Positions 21,101 to 25,800 of a stretch of DNA of 25,800 nt are shown piece by piece. The notes under the pieces were generated by a model, which did not search any database, was not told the origin of the DNA, and saw nothing but the letters and a program-made list of their open reading frames with translations. The stretch spans positions 262,529-288,328 of the forward strand of contig NW_003132351.1 in assembly GCF_000003605.2 (NCBI RefSeq), given 5' to 3'. This DNA comes from Saccoglossus kowalevskii. Its lineage: Eukaryota; Hemichordata; Enteropneusta; Harrimaniidae. Position 1 is the stretch's first letter. Every line of letters begins with the position of its first letter. A program made the translations under genes and the position numbers.

Positions 21101-21594
21101 TTTAACCGCAGTCATCTATATAATCATTTCATTTTGGTTGTTACACTTATGGGTTCATACACAATGCACAAACATTCTGTTTTCTCTTCTGCATATTCTT
21201 TGATTGTACGTTCAAGTCAATTCGGTGAAAGTTGACACACAGAAAGGCCTAAAAATAAAAATGATGTTTCTGGTCAGTGACTGATCTTTTCTTCTTCACT
21301 TATTTTGCAACTTCACAGTAACCTCAATTGACGAATTTATGAACCCATCAAAAAGACTTATCACCCAATTTTTAAAAAAATAATTTGACCAGAAATAATT
21401 TTATTTTTTTGTGAGGCTTAATGGTTAATGATTTCTCCCAACATTAACTGGAAAAGTAATGCAAGTGAAAACTGAAATTTAATGGACAACCAAGTAGATA
21501 CTAGTAAGCTTTTCACCTTAGTGAATTGTACCTATTTATCTCTCTGTCATCAAGAGTTCTCACAGCTACCCATGCAAACCTTTCTATAGTCTCG
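6925..21594 (-). CDS. COBL: Cordon-bleu-like (COBL/COBLL1 family) actin regulator, partial at both ends, nine exons
   Basis: Exons in coding order are 21594-21532, 20977-20869, 20359-20252, 19693-19462, 19284-19196, 18112-17221, 14372-14127, 9832-9668 and 9154-6925. All introns are GT-AG, and the phases across junctions (2, 0, 0, 1, 0, 1, 1, 1) agree without adjustment. Together they give about 1,378 codons. The N-terminal 200 residues match the Cobl region of vertebrate COBL/COBLL1: a MAMMDLLV block, FKPNTLIG, then a ubiquitin-like fold followed by a basic KKKKSIFGFK stretch. Basic-proline KRAP-type motifs follow. In vertebrates COBL binds syndapin through KRAP motifs and actin through C-terminal WH2 motifs, and shapes cortical actin in neurons and microvilli; the same role is inferred here. 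The first and last exons were not found. A one-base frameshift lies near 8005. Whether it is orthologous to COBL, COBLL1 or their common ancestor cannot be told from one gene. Confidence 0.9.
7175..7536 (-). repeat. Coding repeat: six hydrophobic tetrads joined by Lys/Pro/Glu linkers
   Basis: Within exon I the protein repeats a four- to five-residue aliphatic core followed by a charged linker of about 11 to 30 residues. The cores are IVIINAAK, VLTIQQTK, VIIQPAK, VIIQQAK, IVLVENTA and ILIIENST. The linkers are rich in Lys, Pro, Glu and Asp. The middle three units are closest in sequence and spacing (15-16 residues). I know of no named domain with this pattern. Confidence 0.75.
7925..8060 (-). 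repeat. Coding tandem repeat, GSPP-type, 11-13 residues per unit
   Basis: The protein shows VVGSPPRVVQQMM, then VG-SPPHA, IGSPPQATQQPV, IGSPPQATQHPV and IESSPQTAQPIV. The two central units are almost identical in DNA (7919-7985), which indicates recent duplication. The frameshift lies at the second unit of this array. Confidence 0.8.
8010..8440 (-). other. Gln/Met-rich segment with heptad coiled coil in exon I
   Basis: The segment from NQLQEQFALLQQQYAALQQQ to QQMMVG is dominated by Gln, Met, Pro and Ala. Its first part has an a/d heptad series Leu, Phe, Leu, Tyr, Leu, Met, Ser, Val with perfect 4-3 spacing, so it should form a coiled coil. It then becomes a Gln/Met/Pro low-complexity stretch including MLMQQQMMQYMGMQQP. 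On the DNA level it is a run of interrupted CAG/CAA codons. Confidence 0.7.
9155..9667 (-). other. Intron between exons H and I, with an old degenerate repeat
   Basis: The 513-bp intron holds several diverged copies of a word set: ccaaagtgacac, then taaatattt, then gtacat and agggcac (about 9330-9520). This looks like a decayed tandem repeat with units of roughly 70 bases. No coding sequence is seen. Confidence 0.45.
9668..9832 (-). CDS. COBL: COBL-like exon H (Ser-rich acidic linker, symmetric phase 1-1)
   Basis: The acceptor is gtccacag and the donor AATAA|gtatgt; 165 nt, phase 1 in and out. It encodes 54 full codons: a Ser-rich stretch (SASLSLSSGSTQSAISSSRS), an acidic run (DEHTEDQDSTNKEK), then a short predicted helix, SQITEMLDHMINAEEKI. 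It is too short to stand out by length and was found by following the phase requirement from exons G and I. No recognised domain is present. The serines would be plausible phosphorylation sites (inference). Confidence 0.8.
10662..10830 (+). mobile_element. 169-bp TA-flanked MITE, copy 1
   Basis: The element starts TAATGTAAAATAC, ends GTATTCTACTGTA and contains agcgaaaataacgaaaat and gtgaaatataggaaaaaagg. The reverse complement of 18667-18835 matches it along its whole length, and both copies are exactly 169 bp. Long imperfect terminal inverted repeats and flanking TA fit a Tc1/mariner-type non-autonomous element. It has no coding capacity. Confidence 0.85.
11040..11455 (+). repeat. Degenerate AGCTAATTTAG-type repeat
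   Basis: Words such as ttaatttagttaa, ttaatttagtcaac, ttaatttagctag, cagctaatttagcg, agctaattaagctaa and cagctaatttt recur throughout. The spacing is irregular, and AGCTTATTTCAGCTTATT is an internal variant. The pattern suggests a decayed short tandem repeat. Confidence 0.6.
12211..12514 (+). mobile_element. 304-bp hAT-like MITE with 5-bp target duplication
   Basis: The left end is CAGGGTCCATAGC and the right end is GCTATGGACCCTG, its exact reverse complement over 13 bp, with weaker inverted similarity further in (ccagacc against a tccagacct-containing stretch). CATCA flanks both sides directly. CAGGG ends are typical of hAT elements; most hATs make 8-bp duplications, but 5-bp groups are known. 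There is no coding capacity. Confidence 0.75.
14127..14372 (-). CDS. COBL: COBL-like exon G (PPPPEEPP segment, symmetric phase 1-1)
   Basis: The acceptor is ttctag and the donor TCTG|gtaaga; 246 nt, phase 1 at both ends. It encodes 81 full codons: a basic start (YRKRSSKPTKPPRPLTYAG), then CSFIAPPPPEEPPSP, then an acidic amphipathic stretch, PEDIDKLIQEGRLSVAIV, before a Thr/Asp tail. The proline run flanked by Phe and acids resembles SH3 or EVH1 ligands; this is inference. The open frame extends upstream of the acceptor, but the spliced Gly (G|GT) and phase set the boundary. With both ends in phase 1, the exon can be skipped without a frameshift. Confidence 0.87.
14373..17220 (-). other. 2.8-kb intron between exons F and G
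   Basis: Unique AT-rich sequence. No exon with the needed phase 1-1 boundaries was recognised. The frames at 14603-14794, 16585-16821 and 16718-16981 are composition-driven and carry no motif. Confidence 0.55.
17221..18112 (-). CDS. COBL: COBL-like exon F (KRAP-type and proline-rich region)
   Basis: This 892-nt exon starts after a caacag acceptor (GGA GAC ACG) and ends at GAAG|gtagtg, phase 0 in and 1 out, giving 297 codons (about residues 201-497 of the visible protein). It is Pro/Ser-rich and carries several basic-proline motifs: RKRPAPRPP near residue 281, KKRKAPPPPKPPQP near residue 383, then AAKRVPPQPP and RLKAVPPPPP. These match the KRAP motifs (KKRRAPPPP type) through which vertebrate COBL binds the SH3 domain of syndapin. 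Between them is a hydrophobic patch, LLENRIVIGEESHELIL, in otherwise disordered sequence. The open frame continues past the donor only into intron sequence. Confidence 0.92.
18113..19195 (-). other. 1.1-kb intron between exons E and F
   Basis: Contains a short (TA)n tract at about 18176-18189 and the second 169-bp MITE. No coding sequence seen. Confidence 0.6.
18667..18835 (-). mobile_element. 169-bp TA-flanked MITE, copy 2, inverted
   Basis: The element runs from TACTGTAGAATACTT to AAGTATTCCACAGTA. The two ends are imperfect inverted repeats of about 40 bp with repeated TTTTCGCT words. It is in the opposite orientation to the copy at 10662-10830. The TA at each end is the likely target duplication. 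Confidence 0.88.
19196..19284 (-). CDS. COBL: COBL-like exon E (basic KKKKSIFGFK tail of the Cobl domain)
   Basis: This 89-nt exon completes a split Gly codon and then reads 29 codons, ending in phase 0 at CAGAAG|gtaact. The core is KEKKKKSIFGFKSTTKKKQK. Vertebrate COBL has a comparable basic-aromatic patch (KKKFLGFFK type) directly after the ubiquitin-like unit. The mix of lysines with Ile-Phe-Gly-Phe suggests membrane or calmodulin contact; that is inference. The acceptor (gctgaaaaag) has a weak pyrimidine tract, but phase and homology both require this boundary. Confidence 0.85.
19462..19693 (-). CDS. COBL: COBL-like exon D (Cobl ubiquitin-like domain)
   Basis: The acceptor is ttttcag and the donor AGAG|gtacgt; 232 nt, phase 0 in and 1 out. 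The 77 codons form a beta-grasp, ubiquitin-like unit: KTVRLTVYLSKSNKFLVRV as the first hairpin, a VNPDKPLVELLPQICEEH helix, then strands around FTLRLLHKP and LSLVDLR. This is the Cobl domain proper (Pfam Cobl family), with the family's LSKTLSDYKLPQNEL pattern resembling LSKSLNELGIKEL of vertebrate COBL. The likely role, inferred from the fold, is protein binding rather than ubiquitin conjugation: there is no C-terminal Gly-Gly. Confidence 0.93.
19694..20251 (-). other. Intron between exons C and D
   Basis: The 558-bp intron holds the 30-bp octamer repeat. The minus-strand frame at 19996-20220 arises because the 30-bp unit is a multiple of three; it has no independent support. Confidence 0.6.
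20013..20175 (+). repeat. 30-bp tandem repeat carrying octamer motifs
   Basis: Units begin at 20050, 20080, 20110 and 20140, with a partial unit at 20170 and a diverged one at 20013. Each reads roughly catatttagtatacaagtac plus ttataatttg. The junction makes ATTTGCAT, which also occurs at 19936 and 19956 outside the array. Confidence 0.85.
20252..20359 (-). CDS. COBL: COBL-like exon C (FKPNTLIG block)
   Basis: This 108-nt, phase 0-0 exon has a ttcctgtag acceptor and a GAG|gtgagt donor. It encodes 36 residues starting FKPNTLIGDLGVTEIQIV and ending in a Lys/Pro-rich linker. FKPNTLIG is a near-invariant block of COBL and COBLL1. The linker leads into the ubiquitin-like fold of the next exon. 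Only about 33 bases separate the acceptor from a 250-bp ATTCT pentanucleotide tract in the intron just upstream. Because the exon is phase 0-0, skipping would keep the frame while removing the conserved block. Confidence 0.9.
20394..20645 (+). repeat. (AGAAT)n pentanucleotide microsatellite, about 50 units
   Basis: The tract is nearly pure gaata repeats with several gagaata and one gaatgaata interruption between about 20490 and 20585. In the gene's sense it reads (ATTCT)n and ends about 33 bases before the exon C acceptor. The minus-strand frame across it (20360-20698) is a repeat artefact. Confidence 0.97.
20869..20977 (-). CDS. COBL: COBL-like exon B (Cobl N-terminal MDLLV block)
   Basis: The acceptor is ttccag and the donor is ACAG|gtatgc. 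After one base completing a Ser codon, 36 codons read MAMMDLLVHIAAKNRLSP and continue to DDPIQ. This corresponds to the (A)MMDLLV...NxLxP segment of vertebrate Cobl proteins, the first half of the conserved N-terminal region. The exon ends in phase 0 and joins the FKPNTLIG exon exactly as in the family. The internal Met codons should not be taken as the start, because exon A reads into them in frame. Confidence 0.88.
20978..21531 (-). other. Intron between exons A and B
   Basis: The 554-bp intron has no recognisable repeat or exon. A short (GA)n run lies at about 21069-21080. Confidence 0.55.
21532..21594 (-). CDS. COBL: COBL-like exon A (63 nt, start of Cobl N-terminal region)
   Basis: On the minus strand a tttcag acceptor precedes the exon and AATAG|gtacaa is the donor. 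Only one frame is open (ETIERFAWVAVRTLDDREIN), entered with one leading base and left with two. The trailing AG joins the T of the next exon to give Ser, so the product runs into MAMMDLLV. In vertebrate COBL a short beta-strand-rich stretch ending in a Ser-containing turn precedes AMMDLLV in the same way, which supports the exon although it is short. Its entry phase shows at least one more coding exon upstream, which I could not find. Confidence 0.72.
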
Positions 21595-22519
21595 CTGAAA
21601 ACAACACTTTTATTTTATACTTTAGAATGCTAAAAAATCCTAAAAATGCCGAAGTGCGTATACCTTATTCAGGCATTTGCATTTCTCACATACAGCATTA
21701 ACTAGGATTTTCCCTTGGGAGAAAAAAACTATGCATGCTCATTCACATATCCTGTAACACATGTCAGTTCAGATTGTTACTGAACCTGAAAGTAAGGGTG
21801 TTGTGTTATCAGAAAATACAACACGGTTCTAAAAAATAGAATTTCCACAGAGTACATTTACCATGTGTATCATTCTACGTGACATTTTAACCAATAGCGG
21901 GACTTCTCAAATGTCTGACAAGCTAAATTTTTGCTATTATTGGCCACTGTTGAATATTCAGACGTAGAATATGTTTTCAATACTTTATTAATTATGTGCA
22001 CCTTTGGTGAAATATACTGTGAGAAAGAGCTGCTGCATGAAACATACTTAGAACAGAAAACAGATTGTGAACCAGTGGACATTGTCGGACTAGCAACGCT
22101 ACTCTATGAGAAAATGTTTTGTTGCAAAACTATTATTAATTGATGTCAATAGTGGAATTAAAGCTCTAAACATACTGGTAGTTATAATTGGTCATTGAAT
22201 CACTTTATTATTAGCTTGGAGTTCATGATAAGTAATTGGAGGACAAGCCATGCATGGCACAGTTCCTGCAGACCTTCAATGAGTTTTTACTTGAGTACAT
22301 GTCTGAGATCTGGTTTAGACATTTTAAAAACCTCTTTTTTACTGTATTTTAAAACCATGATGGTGCCAGCAGTAATTTTTGATCAGATGACTGCATTTGC
22401 ACATGATATATAAAGTGCATGATATACAAGTAAAATAGTTGAATTGTTTTTTAAGGTATGACTGAAAAATCAATGTATGGTAGTGCGTTCTACAAAAATG
22501 CATTTTAGTGCATTTAAAA

Positions 22520-22544
22520 AAAATGGCTGCCAGTCAGCCATTTT
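22520..22544 (+). repeat. Perfect 10-bp stem hairpin
   Basis: AAAATGGCTG and CAGCCATTTT are exact reverse complements around a CCAGT loop. A related hairpin, ATGGCCA with TGGCCAT around GCAGT, lies at 22852-22870; both follow a ttttagtgcattt word. Confidence 0.8.
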
Positions 22545-22553
22545 AAATCAAAA

Positions 22554-22760
22554 TACTGTAAAGGGGTTAATTATTCACTGGGTTTTAATTTTGCTTATTT
22601 CGCTGACTGGAAAATGCGCTAAATTAAAACCCAGTGAATATGTAAAATTTATCATAGAACACATTATCTAAATGATAAAACCGTGAATTTAAAACCCACT
22701 GAATATGCCTGAAATGCTAAATCAGCGAAATTTAAACCCAGTGAAAATTAGTCATACACT
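22554..22760 (+). mobile_element. MITE-like inverted repeat with CCCAGTGAAT motifs
   Basis: It begins TACTGTAAAGGGG. The left arm (attattcactgggttttaat) is inverted at the right end (ttaaacccagtgaaaatta). Two more aaaaccca(g/c)tgaat words lie inside. The right boundary is unclear. It shares the TACTGTA end with the 169-bp family but not its interior. Confidence 0.6.
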
Positions 22761-24649
22761 TACATCAGACACTTAACATGTGGAACTTTCACACCAAGTT
22801 TGAAACACATCGCCCACAAAAAGTCAATTTTAGTGCATTTTTAGATAAAGAATGGCCAGCAGTTGGCCATCCCTGATTAGGTCACAAAATCAAGGCACAT
22901 ACATATGTCCTAGATAAGGTACTGTAATAGCTATGAGTAGAATTTGAAAATTGGTCTAGTGATATCTGAGATACAGGTACAAGTACAGACAGATGGATGC
23001 ACAGAGACTAAACCATAAGTTCCCATGATTAATAACGTGGCATTGCTAAATACCACTAAATTTTAACACTGACAGTGGAAATGGACATGACAGATTGTTA
23101 GTTACCAGTGTCAAGTCACAGCCAATCATGGTCAGCAGGATTCACAAGTACATGTGTTTAATTTGACAAAACACAAAAGTAGCAAGAACTTTTGACAATT
23201 TCACAGACATAACACACTGTATATGTTCAATTCCATACTTGTAAGAGTTAAAGTGGTGATATTTTTAGCTTAAGAGGACACAACAGACTTGGTGCTTGGT
23301 TTTAATTACAACTATAATGGGTTATGAGTGTAATTTGAGAATCTCAAAGTCAGACCTCAAGTTTATGAAGGAGATTTACCATGTTAGTGCTGACATATAT
23401 AACAGGGACATAAAGGAGCATTTGACACCACTGGGTATACAAAATATTCAATCACATGCTATTTTTTCATCACAGGGTGAATGTCTGCGCAACACTCCAG
23501 CCCCTGTTCAGTCAGAAGATTGCAAGTGTTAATATTTTTCCTTTGAGATATTTTTTCCATGATCAAAAAGTTTCACTCGGGATTATGACTTCCAAATTTA
23601 CCCTGCCCTCTCTTACAAATATAATGGTCAACTCCTTAGTAATTATTAAGGAGAAGAGTCATTGATACACTTCCCTGTGCTACTAGGCACATAAGCAATG
23701 AAACCCATATGCTATGTTTTGAAAAGGCGTTGAGTCTACAACTTGAGCAATACCCTACAGATGATTCTACCAAAATGCATGCAATTCTATTTATGGCAGC
23801 AGGGAGACTGACTGTTAACACACCAAATTCCTAGATCTTGAATTAACCATGATAGCATTCCTAATCTAGTCATTGAATGGAATATATTAAAGATCTTCTA
23901 GCATACAGGGTTATCTACAGAATGGATGACAACAAAATCAAAAGACATTTTATGGGTGCTACATAATACTCAGAGAGCTCTTGATGCAGAAGAGAGAGAG
24001 AGAGGGAGATTTGTAAGCCCATTTTTCTTCATTTTTGACAAGTTTGGTTGTTACCTTACAGAGATACTGTAAACCATTTCACAGCTAGAAATTTTTGCAA
24101 TTTCAAGATTTGATTCATGAGGACAAATTTTCCCCAAACTCACTGACCATACAATGTGTTGTAGGACACCAGAGTAATTTTTACTACTGCAACATTCTAT
24201 GATTTTCACCGACTTGTGCAATTTGCAAAAAAATGTTCTTGCATAAAATTAAAGTAGCTAACAGTAGTTATATCCTTGGTTGCTATCCCTGAGAGATATC
24301 ATACAATGCAGATACCAAAATTTCACAAATTATATTTTGCCATAGTTTTTTTGGAGTGAATTATAAAAATATGTTTTCTATGATTTATGAATATTTTGTA
24401 ACTTTTCAAAAGCAAAATATTTGGGACAAAACTGAAGCATATACATGGTTGAATATCAATAAAATTCATAATGTCATAAATAATTTTAATTTAATTTTGC
24501 AGTATATTATAACATGTTCAAATAATATTTATTTAGTAACAGTAACTGCTATTCATACAGTGGGTGGCAAATAACACAATTAATACGACTCCAAATGGGT
24601 GTGTCAGATAAACACAATGATATACTGTGTATAAAAGCCTTATTCATTA

Positions 24650-24806
24650 GCTAGGTTTTACATTCACTGACAACTAAATCTGCTCAATAAAAACCCAGTG
24701 AATATAACATTTATTGTTTTCTTCACAAACCAGTGAATTCAAAAAAATTAGTGGTAATACCTACAATATCAAATTCACTAAAATTAATATTTTCCCTTTT
24801 ACGGTA
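24650..24806 (-). mobile_element. Decayed relative of the CCCAGTGAAT MITE, inverted
   Basis: The reverse complement starts TACCGTAAAAGGG and continues with attttagtgaattt; internal aaaacccagtgaatataac matches the 22554 element. It is shorter and diverged, and its left boundary is uncertain. Confidence 0.4.
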
Positions 24807-24929
24807 TTCAAGTAATGGGCATACATGCATGTATAATATAATACATATTTTAGGAAGGTTTGTCCTAAAATGAAAACAATATGTGTCCATGTGGTTTACA
24901 TACAGCTACGACTCCATAATTAGGAAAAC

Positions 24930-25119
24930 TACCGTAAAATTTGTATTACCGGTAGAAGCCGCATCTCTAATATAAGTCTCACCCATTCTTTTTGAGCAAT
25001 TGAGTACCAAACATTCACAATTTCTCATATGTGTAGATGCTCTAATTGAAGCCGCATCCCTTCTGTTGCATTGTACCATTTTAATAGAAGCCGCAGCTTC
25101 TAATACAGATTTTACAGTA
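24930..25119 (+). mobile_element. 190-bp MITE with GAAGCCGC repeats
   Basis: The left end TACCGTAAAATTTGTATTA is inverted at the right end as TAATACAGATTTTACAGTA. Three gaagccgca words occur inside, near 24955, 25050 and 25088. TA flanks suggest a Tc1/mariner-type non-autonomous element. The 114-codon minus-strand frame over it (24906-25250) is not considered a gene. Confidence 0.75.
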
Positions 25120-25800
25120 CCAAGTATATTTTGAGAAGTTGTATATTCCGTGATCATAAATTGACAACACCAAGGAGATGTTTTTATTCCTTTAATCAAT
25201 TGTTTCACAATAATGGGTAGACAGCACCAAAATTGGGACAAGAAGATCATTTCCTCAATTGTCTTTTATTTCAACAGTTTCTGAAAGTGTCAATGCAACT
25301 GACAGCTAAAATAAATCACAATAACATGTTTTAAATAGCGCAGCTGTGTACAATACCCATAACATTAACATGTCTACTCTAGATGCAATCATGTGGAAAC
25401 ATTGCAATGTCACTATAGTGTAAGGAAGAAAGTTGCAATAATAGGTTTTCAATATGTAGGTAATGCAAATAGTAAGTTAACACACACACATGGATTCACT
25501 GTACATAAGCAGAACTACTGAGGTGCATCCAATAAGTTATCAAACTGCCAAACGACAACACTGGAGAAACTGGAGAATAGCAAACAGATCTTGAGTTACA
25601 TCAGCATCAATGACATGGAGAAAGCCAAGTGCATGTTAAACCAATTCAATTGAAATTCATATTTTGCACTACAGAGCATCTTAATACACATATATGCAAT
25701 GCATTATGGGAGAAGACCTCCATTGTATATAATGAAAAATATTACAATTATATTTTTTTGCAATTTATTAGGATTCATGTCAATAATAATATACAACTTT

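Larger units (their letters stand above)
21595..25800. other. Upstream intron or 5' flank of the COBL-like gene, no gene seen
   Basis: Exon A enters with one base of a split codon, so part of this stretch should be intron. No upstream exon was identified. It contains the MITEs at 22554-22760, 24650-24806 and 24930-25119, plus a short (GA)n run near 23991-24003. Open frames at 21931-22143, 22195-22413, 23296-23532 and 24356-24574 show no motif or splice support. Confidence 0.5.

Noticed and set aside
24906-25250. 114-codon minus-strand frame
   Set aside because: It spans a MITE with clear inverted ends, and the peptide repeats (RDAAS) come from the gaagccgca words.

Overview
The window looks like nuclear DNA of a non-vertebrate animal. 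It is AT-rich, has short coding exons bounded by GT-AG introns, and carries many microsatellites, minisatellites and short inverted-repeat transposons. No prokaryotic gene organisation is visible. The species cannot be fixed from the sequence; an invertebrate deuterostome or a lophotrochozoan would both fit.

One gene is well supported. It lies on the minus strand, and nine exons between 21594 and 6925 can be chained with splice sites and codon phases that agree at every junction. It encodes a Cordon-bleu (COBL/COBLL1 family) actin regulator. The first five exons give the two-part N-terminal Cobl region, including a ubiquitin-like fold. The next exons give basic-proline motifs of the KRAP type, proline-rich segments and a Ser/Thr-rich acidic linker. 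A 2.2 kb exon then adds an acidic segment, a Gln-rich coiled coil, a tandem Gly-Ser-Pro-Pro repeat and a hydrophobic/lysine repeat. About 1,378 codons are visible. The true N-terminus lies above 21594 and the C-terminus, where WH2 actin-binding motifs are expected, lies below 6925; neither was found with confidence. The big exon has a single-base frameshift near 8005 that must be an assembly error, a polymorphism or a real lesion.

Layout: 1-1700 is non-coding with a (GT)n tract and a cluster of four CRE palindromes. 1760-4960 has no firm gene; one weak exon-like signal lies at 1760-1835. 4963-5650 is a 43-bp minisatellite (about 16 copies) and 6019-6480 a 65-bp minisatellite (7 copies). 6925-21594 is the COBL-like gene, whose introns hold two opposite copies of a 169-bp TA-flanked MITE, a 304-bp hAT-like MITE, an old AGCTAATTTAG-type repeat, a 30-bp octamer repeat and a 250-bp ATTCT pentanucleotide tract next to a splice acceptor. 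21595-25800 is non-coding here (upstream intron or 5' flank) and holds two further MITE families.

No RNA gene, CRISPR array, virus-like element or second protein-coding gene could be supported.
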